Positions 15,619-24,397 of a stretch of 64,000 nucleotides of DNA are shown here, piece by piece. The DNA is taken from the NCBI RefSeq assembly GCF_027625995.1, contig NZ_CP115396.1, forward strand, positions 2,232,001-2,296,000, in the 5' to 3' direction. The notes beneath the pieces are model-generated. The model did not search any database. It was not told the DNA's origin and saw only the letters and a program-made list of their open reading frames with translations. The translations under genes and the position numbers were made by a program. This stretch comes from Hymenobacter yonginensis. Lineage in GTDB: Bacteria; Bacteroidota; Bacteroidia; Cytophagales; Hymenobacteraceae. Positions within the stretch are counted from its first letter, which is position 1. Each line of letters starts with the position of its first letter.

Positions 15619-16674
15619 ATGAACCTGCACAACCCTGCCACCGACCTGCCTGCCGCTAATGCTTTGCCTGTGCCTTCTGCCGGCGAGCCGGTGGGCACGC
15701 CGGCGCAGCAGGCTTTTCGGGCGGCGGTAGCGCAGGTGGAGGGGCTGCGGCAGCGCCTGCGGGAGTTGCAGGAGGAGCAGAAGGACGCCCGGCGGCGCTA
15801 CTGGCAGCAGGTAGGTCCCGCGGCCCGGGCGGTAGTGGAAGCGCGGCAGGCGCTATTTGCGCCGCTGGAAGAAGCGTTGCTGCTGAGCTACTTCAGCCGC
15901 CTGGAGGAGCAGCAGATTACGGCTCTGCTGGTGGGCAATGCCCGGGCCCTGCAGAACCGCTTCGGGGAAGATGCCGCCGACATCCTGCGCAAATACGCCC
16001 CCCGCCGCCGCGCCGCCGATGCCGACGACGACGATGCCGACGACGACGATGCCGACGACGACGATGAACAGCAGCCCCAGGAGCCGAAAGAAGCCGCCGA
16101 GCCGACAGACAGCAGTTTGCCGCCGCACGAGCAGGCCGCGGCGCAGGCACGCAACCGGCGCAAATCGAAGACCGAAAAAGCGCAGGAAGCAGCCGAAAAA
16201 GCTGCCCGTCAGGCCCAGCAGGAGCTGCTTTCCAACACCAAAACCCTGTACCGCCAGCTGGCCCGCACCCACCACCCCGACCTGCAGCGCGACCCGGAGG
16301 CCCAACAGGTCAAAACGGCCCTCATGCAGCGCATCACAGAGGCCTACGAAACCAATGACCTCTACACGCTGCTGCAGCTGCTCTCCGAAGCCGCCCCCAC
16401 CGACTCCACCGACGACACCCTGCTTGCTCGCCACACCCAAGCCCTGCACCAGCAGCAACTGGAGCTCAAGCAGCAGCTCAACGAGCTGAAATTCGGCGAC
16501 AACGGTTTCATGGGCAGCACCGGCAAGAAGCGCGAGCAGGAAATCCGCCAGCTCAAGCGCCAGCTGCGCGCCGAAACCGACTACCTGCACCATATCGGAC
16601 AGCTGATACGGGAGCCTGAAGGCCTGCGCGACGTGCTGCGCGAGCTGGCCGCCGCCGGCCACGATACGGTGTAG
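15619..16674 (+). CDS. J-domain-like coiled-coil protein
   Basis: 351 residues. The N-terminal half is charged and helical (VEGLRQRLRELQEEQKDARR). An acidic linker at about 135-145 is encoded by three perfect 15-bp repeats (A-D-D-D-D each). A stretch at about 208-255 reads TLYRQLARTHHPDLQRDPEA, then LMQRITEAYETNDLYTLLQ. This matches helices II-III of a DnaJ J-domain with an intact HPD motif, which stimulates Hsp70 ATPase. A coiled C-terminus follows (QQQLELKQQLNELKFG). There is no Gly/Phe or zinc region, so it is a type III-like J protein. The partner Hsp70 is not in the window. Confidence 0.75.
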   Translation: MNLHNPATDLPAANALPVPSAGEPVGTPAQQAFRAAVAQVEGLRQRLRELQEEQKDARRRYWQQVGPAARAVVEARQALFAPLEEALLLSYFSRLEEQQITALLVGNARALQNRFGEDAADILRKYAPRRRAADADDDDADDDDADDDDEQQPQEPKEAAEPTDSSLPPHEQAAAQARNRRKSKTEKAQEAAEKAARQAQQELLSNTKTLYRQLARTHHPDLQRDPEAQQVKTALMQRITEAYETNDLYTLLQLLSEAAPTDSTDDTLLARHTQALHQQQLELKQQLNELKFGDNGFMGSTGKKREQEIRQLKRQLRAETDYLHHIGQLIREPEGLRDVLRELAAAGHDTV

Positions 16675-16692
16675 CTTGGCTACACACAGCCA

Positions 16693-16773
16693 GTAGCGCG
16701 AACTTTGTAGTTCGCGCCCCAGAACGAAATCATCCAAACGGCGCGGGGACGCGAACTACAAAGTTCGCGCTAC
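16693..16773. repeat. Inverted repeat, family 4 (24-bp arms)
   Basis: GTAGCGCGAACTTTGTAGTT... and its exact complement flank a 33-bp centre. It lies between two convergent genes and may act as a shared terminator. Confidence 0.85.
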
Positions 16774-16791
16774 GGCCCGTTTGCGTGGCAG

Positions 16792-17685
16792 CTAACCCAG
16801 AAACTCCACCACCTGCTGCAGCACGGCCGGGTCGCGCATGATGCGGTTGTGGCCCAGGCCGGTGGTGGGGCGAAAATCCAGGGAGGGCCAGCTGGCGGCA
16901 ATGGCTTCAGCCTCGGCGAACGGGATACTGGCGTCGGCGTGGTCGTGGAGCAGCAGGGCGCGGCCGACGGGCAGCTGGAGGCCCATGTGCAGCAAACTGA
17001 AGCTCTCCGCGTCGCGGCCGTGCTGCTCGCGCACGTGGCGGGCTATGCGGGCCATGACGGCCGGGCGCAGCTGTAGCAGCGCGGCAAACCGCTGGGCCAC
17101 CGCCGTGGTGCTGGCTGGCACCGCCAACAGCACCAGCCGCGGCAGCTGCCCGCCGGTGGCCTGGTTGAAGCGCACCGGAATACCCGCCACGGCCGCCCCA
17201 CCGAAGGAGTGCGCCACCACGCCGTACACCTCGCCCACCGCATCGGCTACGGCCTGCACCGCCGCCCCAAAGGCCGGCAGCGTGGTGCGCGTGCCCGACG
17301 AAGCACCGTGCGCCGGCCCATCCAGCGCCACCACCCGGAAGCCGGCCGCCACCAAGGGCCGCACCATGGCGCCCCAGAAGCTGGCCCGGTGCTCCCAGCC
17401 GTGCACCAGCAGCATCGTGCGCGTGCCGCCGGGGTTCCACTCGTAGGCTGCCACTTGGCTACTGCCCACGGGCACCCAGAATTGCCGGGCATCGGCCAAT
17501 GCCGCCGCTTCCCACTTCTTGGTAGGCAGCGGGCGGGGCGTGGTGAACAGGCGCCACGCCTGCCGAAACGCCCACTCCGTGGACAGCGCCGACAGCAGCC
17601 GGAATTTCAAACGCATCAGCCCGATACCGGGCGGCAGAGACGGCGAAACGGCCGTAGCAGAAGAGGAAACAGGCATTGTAGGCAT
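16792..17685 (-). CDS. Alpha/beta hydrolase
   Basis: 297 residues. The fold signatures are TMLLVHGWEHRASFW (oxyanion loop), VVALDGPAHGASSG, the nucleophile elbow GVVAHSFGGAAVAG (Ser about residue 163), LLLHDHADASIPFAEA (acid) and GLGHNRIMRD (His). Esterases and lipases of this type act on small esters; the substrate is unknown. It is the third gene of a minus-strand operon headed by the regulator at 18860-19645, 20 bp after the preceding stop. A second ATG three codons downstream is an equally good start. Confidence 0.88.
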   Translation of the reverse strand: MPTMPVSSSATAVSPSLPPGIGLMRLKFRLLSALSTEWAFRQAWRLFTTPRPLPTKKWEAAALADARQFWVPVGSSQVAAYEWNPGGTRTMLLVHGWEHRASFWGAMVRPLVAAGFRVVALDGPAHGASSGTRTTLPAFGAAVQAVADAVGEVYGVVAHSFGGAAVAGIPVRFNQATGGQLPRLVLLAVPASTTAVAQRFAALLQLRPAVMARIARHVREQHGRDAESFSLLHMGLQLPVGRALLLHDHADASIPFAEAEAIAASWPSLDFRPTTGLGHNRIMRDPAVLQQVVEFLG

Positions 17686-17705
17686 TCAGTCAAACTGGCG
17701 GCAAG

Positions 17706-18848
17706 CTAGCGAACCGCCGGGCATTCGGCGTAGAGCAGCAGGACCTCGGCCAGCGGGCTAACCGGCAAATCCAGGAACCGGACTCCGTAGCGCAGTTCCG
17801 TGGGGCTTTCCACCGAACGGCGGCCCAGCGCTATTAGGCGGTACAGCCGTTGGGCATTGCGCTGGTCGTGGAGCGCCACGGCGTCGGCGAAGGCAAAGGC
17901 GTTGGCAGGCATACTGTAGCCGAGCACCAGCGGGCCGCTGTCTATGTCGCCGGTGCTGGTGTTGTAGGCGCCGGCCCGCTCCCGGTACAGCCGCAGCACA
18001 CCCAGGTTGGTGCTGAAATGCTGCTGGTACAGCTGATACTGCTGCCGGGCAAATTTGGGGTCGAAGCGAGCCAGAAACCAGATGCTCCAGCCCACCATCG
18101 AGCCCCGCGCTTCTTCCTGCGGCCGGCCCTGCGCATCCACCTGCGAGGCAAGCACGCCGGTTTTGGGGTCGAGGTAGTGCCGGCGGGCCCGCGCCACCCA
18201 GCGCTCAGCTGCCATGCGGTAGGGGCTCCCGCTAAGCTGGCTGTGCAGCGCCAACGACGCCAGCGCCACCGTGTTGTCGGGCACCCAGCGCCGCCCAACA
18301 TACGACTCCAGGCAGCCACTTGGCGCCTGAGCGTAGCGCCGGTACAGCGCCCCCGAAAGCGTATCGTGCAGGCCGGCGTAGGTGGTAGTGGGGTCGAGTT
18401 GCCGAAGGCAGCCCAGCATCAGGTTGAGGTGGCCCAGGTACAGCACTGAGCCAGTTGTGTCGATGGGGCTGGCCGCGGTAGCTAGCGGCTCGAAGGTGCC
18501 GCGGATGGGTGGCTGCAGCACCTGCGCAACGGCCAGCGCCACATAGCGCGCTGCTTCTGGCCGCAGCGCCGGCTGCTGCTCTGCCCGGCTGGCCAGCGCA
18601 TACGCTGTGAAAGAAAGAGAGAAGAGCGCCCATTCCGGGTTCTGGCTGTTGATACTGGCCAGGTCGGTGCCAACGCCCGCGCCCTCCTCAATAACTTGCT
18701 CCAGATACCGCACACGCTTGTTCAGCTCCGCGTCGGCGGGGGGCTGATAGTTCTGCCAGCTCAACAGCACGAAGCCGATCAGCAGCAGAAACCCCAGCAG
18801 CAGCCGGGGCCTTGTAGTTAAGTTCGTGAAGTAGTCTGAGAAGCGCAT
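17706..18848 (-). CDS. Membrane-anchored alpha/alpha-barrel-like protein
   Basis: 380 residues. One N-terminal membrane segment (RLLLGFLLLIGFVLLSW, about 15-31) precedes a large extracytoplasmic part of repeated helices with aromatic and Asp/Trp motifs (INSQNPEWALFSLSFTAYAL, RRWVPDNTVALASLALHS, GWSIWFLARFDPKFARQQY). This recalls the (alpha/alpha)6 fold of linalool dehydratase-like proteins, but I cannot confirm it from motifs. It lies 11 bp after the regulator gene and 20 bp before the hydrolase, so the three are probably co-transcribed. Confidence 0.6.
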   Translation of the reverse strand: MRFSDYFTNLTTRPRLLLGFLLLIGFVLLSWQNYQPPADAELNKRVRYLEQVIEEGAGVGTDLASINSQNPEWALFSLSFTAYALASRAEQQPALRPEAARYVALAVAQVLQPPIRGTFEPLATAASPIDTTGSVLYLGHLNLMLGCLRQLDPTTTYAGLHDTLSGALYRRYAQAPSGCLESYVGRRWVPDNTVALASLALHSQLSGSPYRMAAERWVARARRHYLDPKTGVLASQVDAQGRPQEEARGSMVGWSIWFLARFDPKFARQQYQLYQQHFSTNLGVLRLYRERAGAYNTSTGDIDSGPLVLGYSMPANAFAFADAVALHDQRNAQRLYRLIALGRRSVESPTELRYGVRFLDLPVSPLAEVLLLYAECPAVR

Positions 18849-18859
18849 ATATCTGCTGC

Positions 18860-19645
18860 CTACCCGTCCAGCCGTGCCAGCAGCTCCTCCACCTGCCGCT
18901 CAAGCCGCGTCACCCGGTCCTCAATGCGCGACGGCGGGCGCAGGTGCGTGGTAAACACCGCCTTCACTTCCCAGATTTCCAGCGCCTGCTCCAGGGCAAA
19001 TTCCTGTGCGCCGTAGTCGGGGTTGTCGGCACGGAGCCGGAGCACGTTGGCGGGCAGCCGCTCGGAGAGGCGGCGCACCAGCAGGCTGTTTTGCGTAACG
19101 AAGGCGTAGATGCGGCCCGGCCGCAACGTGGCCGTGGCCTTGTCTACGCGGCAGCACAGCACCACGTCCTGGTGGCGCAGGCCCTGCTGCTGGTGCTGCA
19201 TTTCGGCCCCCACAATCTCGAAGGCCCGGGTGGCCGGCCCCAGCTGGTGCGGAAACGTGAGTGGCGGCAGCGCGTCGATGAAAGCGGTGTTGTGGTGCTG
19301 CACGATGTACTCGAGCAGGCGGTCGGCGGGCACGAAGGGGGTGAGCCGGGCCAGCCGGTCGGCCGTGGCGGCAACTGGTGTGGCGGGTGCTTCGGGGGCC
19401 GCTTCCTGCCGGAAAATATCAAAGTGGTAGAGCTCGTTTACGGTCAGCTCTTTCGTAAGTAGCAAGTCTACGGACAAGCCAAAATGATGAGCAATCTGGA
19501 TCAGCGTCTCCATTTTTGGCTCAGACCGGCCTTCCTCATACGCCCCCACGCTGGGCCGGGCCAAGCCAAACAGCTCGGCAAAAGCGGCCTGACTCAGCTT
19601 TTTGACGGTTCTGATCTTGCGAATGTTCTTCCCTACGTACGACAT
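18860..19645 (-). CDS. XRE-family regulator with S24/LexA-like domain lacking the catalytic dyad
   Basis: 261 residues. The N-terminal helix-turn-helix reads GKNIRKIRTVKKLSQAAFAE followed by LFGLARPSVGAYEEGRSEPK. After a Pro/Ala linker, the C-terminal domain follows the S24/LexA pattern (FEIVGAEM..., LRHQDVVLC, GRIYAFVTQNSLLVRRL, LRADNPDYG). The nucleophile Ser of the GdSM motif is Glu (GAEM), and the usual Lys in the xVKRL strand is Arg, so autocleavage should not occur. A coiled tail (RVTRLERQVEELLARL) ends it. It heads a three-gene operon, and two matching palindromes overlap its promoter, suggesting self-repression. Confidence 0.82.
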   Translation of the reverse strand: MSYVGKNIRKIRTVKKLSQAAFAELFGLARPSVGAYEEGRSEPKMETLIQIAHHFGLSVDLLLTKELTVNELYHFDIFRQEAAPEAPATPVAATADRLARLTPFVPADRLLEYIVQHHNTAFIDALPPLTFPHQLGPATRAFEIVGAEMQHQQQGLRHQDVVLCCRVDKATATLRPGRIYAFVTQNSLLVRRLSERLPANVLRLRADNPDYGAQEFALEQALEIWEVKAVFTTHLRPPSRIEDRVTRLERQVEELLARLDG

Positions 19646-19649
19646 GAGG

Positions 19650-19695
19650 CAAAAATATTTTCTGCTCAAAACTTGAGCCTATCTCAAACTTTGAG
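19650..19695 (-). promoter_or_regulatory. Promoter with two palindromic operators upstream of the HTH regulator
   Basis: On the minus strand TATTTTTG (19657-19650) matches TAnnTTTG and lies 4 bp before the ATG, implying a leaderless or nearly leaderless mRNA. Two 13-bp palindromes, CTCAAACTTTGAG (19683-19695, perfect) and CTCAAAACTTGAG (19665-19677, one mismatch pair), are 18 bp apart centre to centre and occupy the region just upstream of the -7 box. They are likely sites for the adjacent repressor. Confidence 0.65.
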
Positions 19696-19858
19696 TACAC
19701 TTGTATCGTAAAGCTAGCACATATTCCCGATGACCGTTTTTCAGTCCGCTATTTTTTTGAGCCATTAGAATAACGCTCCTCCTGCACTGCGCGACAGGCT
19801 GCTTCCCGATACTGCTTACCTTCTGGCCGGTTTTCTCCTCCTTCCTTCTGCTTACGCT

Positions 19859-20272
19859 ATGGCCAACTCCTACTTCTATACCATTCAGAATTACCTGCTG
19901 GAGCTTGACTTCGATATTCGCCACCAGGATGAGGCCAACAATCTGCTGGTAGTAAGCAAGCCGGAGCTGGGCATCGAGCATTTGGTGCTGGGCTGCGGCG
20001 AGCCGCTGCTGATTCTGGAGCAGTACCTGCTGGAGCTGCCCGCCCCCAGCTGCGACATCTACCAGCGGCTACTGCAGAAAAACCGCGACATCATCCACGG
20101 GGCTTTCGTGCTGGACGAAACGGGCCGCAAGGTCATCTTCCGCGACACGCTGCAGCTGGAGCACCTCGACCGGCCCGAGCTGGAGGCCGTTTTCAACTCG
20201 CTGGGGCTGCTGCTCAGCGAGTTCAGCGACGAGTTGATTGCGTTTTCGAAACCGGGTTCTGAGGACGCCTAA
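19859..20272 (+). CDS. YbjN/YjfI-like (DUF2170-type) small acidic protein
   Basis: 137 residues, acidic, alpha/beta. It has the look of YbjN/type III secretion chaperone-like proteins: an N-terminal helix (IQNYLLELDFDI), a strand pair (NNLLVVSKPELGIEHLVLGC), then LLQKNRDIIHGAFVLDETG followed by VIFRDTLQLEHLDRPELEA and a C-terminal helix. In other bacteria YjfI (DUF2170) sits beside a PspA homologue (YjfJ); here the next gene is a PspA homologue too, which favours that relation. Possible roles are adaptor or chaperone for the membrane system that follows. The family assignment is by eye. Confidence 0.65.
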   Translation: MANSYFYTIQNYLLELDFDIRHQDEANNLLVVSKPELGIEHLVLGCGEPLLILEQYLLELPAPSCDIYQRLLQKNRDIIHGAFVLDETGRKVIFRDTLQLEHLDRPELEAVFNSLGLLLSEFSDELIAFSKPGSEDA

Positions 20273-20286
20273 CTGTCAGGCTAACC

Positions 20287-20453
20287 TGACTGTCATGCTG
20301 AGCGGAGCCGAAGCATCTCTACCGCTTCGTTGCAATGGTAGTTAGACAGTCAGAGGTAGAGATGCTTCGACTACGGCTGCGCACCCTGGCTCGATACGCC
20401 GCATGCTCAGCATGACGATCGGTGCGACGGTCCGCGCAGCATGACGTTCTGAT
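20287..20453. repeat. Family 2 repeat cluster
   Basis: GTCATGCTGAGCGGAGCCGA and AAGCATCTCTACCGCTTCGT are followed by inverted copies (GGTAGAGATGCTTCGACTAC, GCATGCTCAGCATGACG). It fills the gap between the YbjN-like gene and pspA. Confidence 0.8.
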
Positions 20454-20485
20454 GTTCCTCAACACCTTATAAACTCCCAACAGCC

Positions 20486-21190
20486 ATGAACCTCTTCAAC
20501 CGCATCTTCAAAATCGGGCAGGCCGAAGCGCATTCGGCGGTCAACCAGTTCGAGGACCCTATCAAAATGACCGAGCAAGGCCTGCGCGACCTACGCCAGG
20601 ACTTGGACAAGGCCCTGCACGCGCTGGCGGAGGTGAAGGCTCTGGCCATCCGCAGCCGTAACGAGGCCGAAGCGGAGCGCAGCCGCGCCCTCGACTACGA
20701 AAACAAGGCCGTGTTGCTGCTCCAGAAGGCCCACCGCCAGGAGCTGGAAGCCGCCGAAGCCGACCGCCTCGCCACGGAAGCCCTGCTCAAGAAAACCCAG
20801 CACGAAGCCCAGGCCGCCCGCGCCACGCAGGAACAGCAGAAGTTTGAGGCCTCAGCCCAGCAGCTCGACCAGAACGTGCAGCAGCTCAAAAGCACCATCT
20901 CACAGTGGGACAACGAGCTGAAAACCCTGAAAGCCCGCGTGACGGTGAGCACGGCCACCAAAACCATCAACCAGCAGCTGGCCCAGCTGGATTCGTCGGG
21001 CACGGTGGCGCTGCTGGAGCGCATGAAGGACAAGGTGGCCACCGAGGAAGCCCTGGCCGAATCGTACGGGCAGATTGCACAGGAAAGCAAATCTATCGAC
21101 CAGGAAATCGATAAGGCGCTGGGCAAGGACGGCAGCGGCCAAGCCTCCGCCGATTTGCAGGCTTTGAAGGCCAAACTGGGGCTGGGGTAA
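20486..21190 (+). CDS. PspA/IM30 (ESCRT-III superfamily) protein
   Basis: 234 residues, almost entirely helical. The start MNLFNRIFKIGQAEAHSAVNQFEDP followed by IKMTEQGLRDLRQDLDKALH is the PspA/Vipp1 pattern (amphipathic helix, then the EDP element and the long coiled hairpin). PspA proteins are bacterial ESCRT-III relatives that polymerise on the inner membrane and repair or remodel it under stress. The cluster (YbjN/YjfI-like, OB-fold membrane protein, flotillin, AAA+ ATPase) suggests a membrane-maintenance unit rather than the phage-shock operon, as no PspF, PspB or PspC is present. Confidence 0.92.
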   Translation: MNLFNRIFKIGQAEAHSAVNQFEDPIKMTEQGLRDLRQDLDKALHALAEVKALAIRSRNEAEAERSRALDYENKAVLLLQKAHRQELEAAEADRLATEALLKKTQHEAQAARATQEQQKFEASAQQLDQNVQQLKSTISQWDNELKTLKARVTVSTATKTINQQLAQLDSSGTVALLERMKDKVATEEALAESYGQIAQESKSIDQEIDKALGKDGSGQASADLQALKAKLGLG

Positions 21191-21244
21191 ATTCCCATTC
21201 AACATCTTCGGCACTGGCGTCCTACCCCTCTTTCTATTCTGCCC

Positions 21245-21904
21245 ATGACCGAACTTCTACACGCTGCCGTTTCGCCGCCCAACCTGCTGCCGACTGGCCT
21301 GCTGGTATTCGTGCTGCTCTATTGGCTGACGGTGCTGCTGGGGGTGCTCGACTTCAAGACCATCGACGTGGATACCGACCACGCCGGGCACCTGGGCACT
21401 GATGGCCACGCCGCGCCCGATACGGCCCATGCGGGCGTGAGCTGGCTGAACCACGCGCTGGCATTTTTCAACCTGGGCCGGGTGCCGCTAATGGTGTTCG
21501 TGAGCCTGGTGGCGCTGCCGTGGTGGGTGGGCAGCATCCTGCTGAATTACTACCTGGGCAACACATCGGGGCTGCTGGGGCTGGCACTGCTGATGCCGCT
21601 GCTGCTGGGCAGCCTGCTGGTGGGCAAGGTGCTGACCACGCCGTTTGTGCGGCTGTTTGCGGCCATGGAGCACAACCACGACAGCGGCGCGCAGCCGCTG
21701 GGCAAAGTCTGCACGCTGCTGCTGCCCGCCAGCCAGGAGCAACTGGGCCAGGCCAGCGTGCCGCAGCGCGCCGGCGCGCCGCTGGTGCTCAATGTGCGGG
21801 CCGCCTCAGCCGCCACCGAGCTAAAAAAAGGCGACACGGCCCTGATAATAGACTACGATGCCGCCCGCCGCTGCTACCTTGTGGAGCCCTATGACGCGCC
21901 CTGA
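21245..21904 (+). CDS. YqiJ-like OB-fold (DUF1449/NfeD-like) membrane protein
   Basis: 219 residues. There are three hydrophobic segments, at about 15-38 (GLLVFVLLYWLTVLLGVLD), 75-100 and 110-135 (LLGLALLMPLLLGSLLVGKV). A soluble C-terminal domain of beta strands follows (QPLGKVCTLLLPAS, KKGDTALIIDYDAARRCYLV), as in NfeD/YqiJ OB-folds. In E. coli YqiJ is encoded beside the flotillin YqiK, and here too a flotillin follows. The OB domain is thought to partner the SPFH protein at the membrane. It is 54 bp after pspA and probably in one operon. Confidence 0.82.
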   Translation: MTELLHAAVSPPNLLPTGLLVFVLLYWLTVLLGVLDFKTIDVDTDHAGHLGTDGHAAPDTAHAGVSWLNHALAFFNLGRVPLMVFVSLVALPWWVGSILLNYYLGNTSGLLGLALLMPLLLGSLLVGKVLTTPFVRLFAAMEHNHDSGAQPLGKVCTLLLPASQEQLGQASVPQRAGAPLVLNVRAASAATELKKGDTALIIDYDAARRCYLVEPYDAP

Positions 21905-21928
21905 ACGCGGCTCAGAGTGGTGCCCAAT

Positions 21929-22026
21929 GTAGAGACGCGACACTTCGCGTCTCGTCGCTGAACGACCCGGAACCACGCCACCAACCAACGTCAGCAACGA
22001 CGAGACGCGAAGTGTCGCGTCTCTAC
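21929..22026. repeat. Family 1 inverted repeat, copy b
   Basis: GTAGAGACGCGACACTTCGC...CTCGTCGCTG and the near-complement ...CAACGACGAGACGCGAAGTG...CTCTAC, between the OB-fold gene and the flotillin gene. Confidence 0.9.
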
Positions 22027-22128
22027 ATCGGTCAATACAAGCTCTTAACATCCTGCTCCTGCGCGGCAGCTACCCATATTTTTCTCTTTCTTTCTCTCGA
22101 TTTGCCTCTACTCCTACTCCTTACCTCC

Positions 22129-24288
22129 ATGCTGGAACAACTCTCTCTTGCGGTGCTGGTCATCGTCGCCGTTCTTATTCTGGGCTTTATTGCCATTGTG
22201 GCCCGCATGTATAAAAAGGCCGTGCAGGGCGAGGCCCTAGTGCGCACGGGCATGGGCGAAACTAAGGTATCGTTCAGCGGCATCTTCATTGTGCCGGTGT
22301 TGCACAAGTTGGAGGTGATGGACATCAAGCTCAAAACCATCATCATCCAGCGGGCCGGCTCCGAGGGGCTGGTGTGCAAAGACAACCTGCGGGCCGATGT
22401 GAAGGTGAACTTCTTCGTGCGCGTCAACAAAACCCACGACGACGTGCTGAACGTGGCCCAGAGCATCGGGGCACACCGCGCCTCCGACCCGCTGGCCCTG
22501 GAAAACCTCTTCGACGCCAAGTTTTCGGAAGCCCTCAAAACTGTGGGCAAGCACTTCGATTTTATTGAGCTGTACAACTCCCGCGAGCAGTTCAAGCAGG
22601 AAATCCTGCGCATCATCGGCACCGACCTCAACGGCTACGTGCTCGACGACTGCGCCATCGACTACCTGGAGCAAACCCCGCTCACGGCCCTGAACCAGGA
22701 CAACATTCTGGACGCCGAGGGTATCAAGAAGATTATTGCCCTGACCTCGGAGCAGAAAATCCAGGCCAACTCCATCCAGCGCGAGCAGCAGAAAACCATC
22801 AAGAAGCAGGACGTAGAGGCCCAGGAAACCATTCTGCAGCTGGAAAAGCAGCTGATTGAAAACCAGGAAAAGCAGAAGCGGGAAATTGCCAACATCAAGG
22901 CTCGCGAAAACGCCGAGGCGGCCAAGGTGCAGCAGGAAGAAACCCTGAAATCGGAGAAGGCGCGCATTGCCACCGAGGAAGAAGTGGGCATTGCCGAGCA
23001 GAACCGCGACCGGCAGGTGCTGGTGGCCGAGCGCAACAAGCAGCGCACCGATGCCGTGGAAACCGAGCGTGTAGCCCAGGCCAAAGCCCTGGAAATAAAC
23101 GAGCGGGAGCGGATTGTGGCCCTGGCCCAGATTGAAAAGGAGAAGGCCCTGGAAGAAGAGAAAAAGAACATCCAGACCATTATCCGCGAGCGAATCACGG
23201 TGGAAAAGGCCACGGTGCAGGAAGAAGAAAAAATCAAGGATACCCGCGCCCAAGCCCTGGCCGAGCGCGAAAAGCTGGTGGCCCTGACGGCCGCTAAGCA
23301 GCAGGCAGAAGCCGCTACCGTCACGCTGGTAGGCAACGCCGACATGGAGCGCCAAGCCGCCGAGTTCCGCGCCAAGCAGGCCCTCATTGATGCCGAAGCC
23401 GAGAAGGCCGCCGCCGAGTTCAAGGGCCAGGCCATCCGCACGCTGGCCGAAGCCGAAGCCAGCAAGGCCACGGCCGTAGGCCTGGCCGAAGCCCAGGTGA
23501 TGCAGGCCAAAGCCACCGCCCGCCAGAAAGAAGGCGAAACCGAGGCCGCCGTACTCCAGCTCACCGCCGCCGCCGAGGCCCAGGCCATCCAGGCCAAAGC
23601 CGGTGCCCAGGCCGAAGCCGACGAGAAGCTGGGCTTAGTAGCCGCCAAAGTGAACCGCGAAAAAGGCCAGGCCGACGCCGACATCATCCAGTTCCGCGCC
23701 GACGCCGACCAGAAGAAGGGTCTGGCCGAAGCGGCCGTATCGGAGCAGAAATTCGCGGTGGAAGCCAAGGGCATCGAAGCCAAGGCCGACGCCATGAAGA
23801 AGCTCGACGGCGTGGGCAAAGACCACGAGGAATTCAAGCTGCGCCTCGACAAGGACAAGTCGGTGGAGCTGGCCCAGATCAACATCCAGAAGGACATTGC
23901 CGCCTCCCAGGCCGGCGTCATCGGCGAGGCCCTCAAGGCTGCCAAAATCGACATCGTGGGCGGCGAAACCATGTTCTTCGACCAGATCATCGGCTCCATC
24001 ACCAAGGGCAAGATGATTGACCGCACGGTACACAACTCCGAAGTGCTGGGCACCGTGAAGGACGCCTTCTTCTCCCAGGACGGCGGCGGCGACTTCAAAG
24101 CCAACCTGCGCCGCTTCGTGGACCAGTTCGGCCTGAGCTCGGAGGACATGAAGAACCTGAGCGTCTCGGCCCTGCTGCTGAAGATGATGAACCAAGCCGG
24201 CGACGACACCACCCGCGCCACCATCACACAGCTGGCCAGCACGGCTGTGGCGCTGGGCATCGGAGACAAGCCGGCGCGGATGCTGTAA
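22129..24288 (+). CDS. Flotillin/SPFH (Band-7) family protein, YqiK-like
   Basis: 719 residues. It has an N-terminal membrane helix (LAVLVIVAVLILGFIAIVARM), an SPFH domain at about 35-235 (GEALVRTGMGETKVSFSGIF, KDNLRADVKVNFFVRVNK), then a very long charged coiled coil rich in Glu, Ala, Lys and Gln (about 240-610) and a helical C-terminus. Flotillins oligomerise at the cytoplasmic side of the membrane and organise membrane microdomains. YqiK-type members pair with an OB-fold membrane protein, here the preceding gene. I start at MLEQLSLAVLVIV; an upstream extension runs through a family-1 repeat and is unlikely to be translated. Confidence 0.93.
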   Translation: MLEQLSLAVLVIVAVLILGFIAIVARMYKKAVQGEALVRTGMGETKVSFSGIFIVPVLHKLEVMDIKLKTIIIQRAGSEGLVCKDNLRADVKVNFFVRVNKTHDDVLNVAQSIGAHRASDPLALENLFDAKFSEALKTVGKHFDFIELYNSREQFKQEILRIIGTDLNGYVLDDCAIDYLEQTPLTALNQDNILDAEGIKKIIALTSEQKIQANSIQREQQKTIKKQDVEAQETILQLEKQLIENQEKQKREIANIKARENAEAAKVQQEETLKSEKARIATEEEVGIAEQNRDRQVLVAERNKQRTDAVETERVAQAKALEINERERIVALAQIEKEKALEEEKKNIQTIIRERITVEKATVQEEEKIKDTRAQALAEREKLVALTAAKQQAEAATVTLVGNADMERQAAEFRAKQALIDAEAEKAAAEFKGQAIRTLAEAEASKATAVGLAEAQVMQAKATARQKEGETEAAVLQLTAAAEAQAIQAKAGAQAEADEKLGLVAAKVNREKGQADADIIQFRADADQKKGLAEAAVSEQKFAVEAKGIEAKADAMKKLDGVGKDHEEFKLRLDKDKSVELAQINIQKDIAASQAGVIGEALKAAKIDIVGGETMFFDQIIGSITKGKMIDRTVHNSEVLGTVKDAFFSQDGGGDFKANLRRFVDQFGLSSEDMKNLSVSALLLKMMNQAGDDTTRATITQLASTAVALGIGDKPARML

Positions 24289-24308
24289 CCTCTAGTCGCC
24301 TCACCCCC

Positions 24309-24341
24309 TAGCCCCCTCTCCGAAAAGGAGAGGGGGAACTA
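24309..24341. repeat. Family 3 inverted repeat after the flotillin gene
   Basis: TAGCCCCCTCTCCGAAAAGG and AGAGGGGGAACTA form a short hairpin, 20 bp after the stop codon; it may serve as a terminator. Confidence 0.75.
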
Positions 24342-24397
24342 GCTTCTATTTTCTTGGAGCCACAGAATATTGGCCTATAAATCAGGCTCAACTTGGC

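Noticed and set aside
22237-24269. Long minus-strand frames opposite the flotillin gene
   Set aside because: Consequence of the regular Ala/Glu/Lys codon pattern of the coiled coil; no start context or family pattern.
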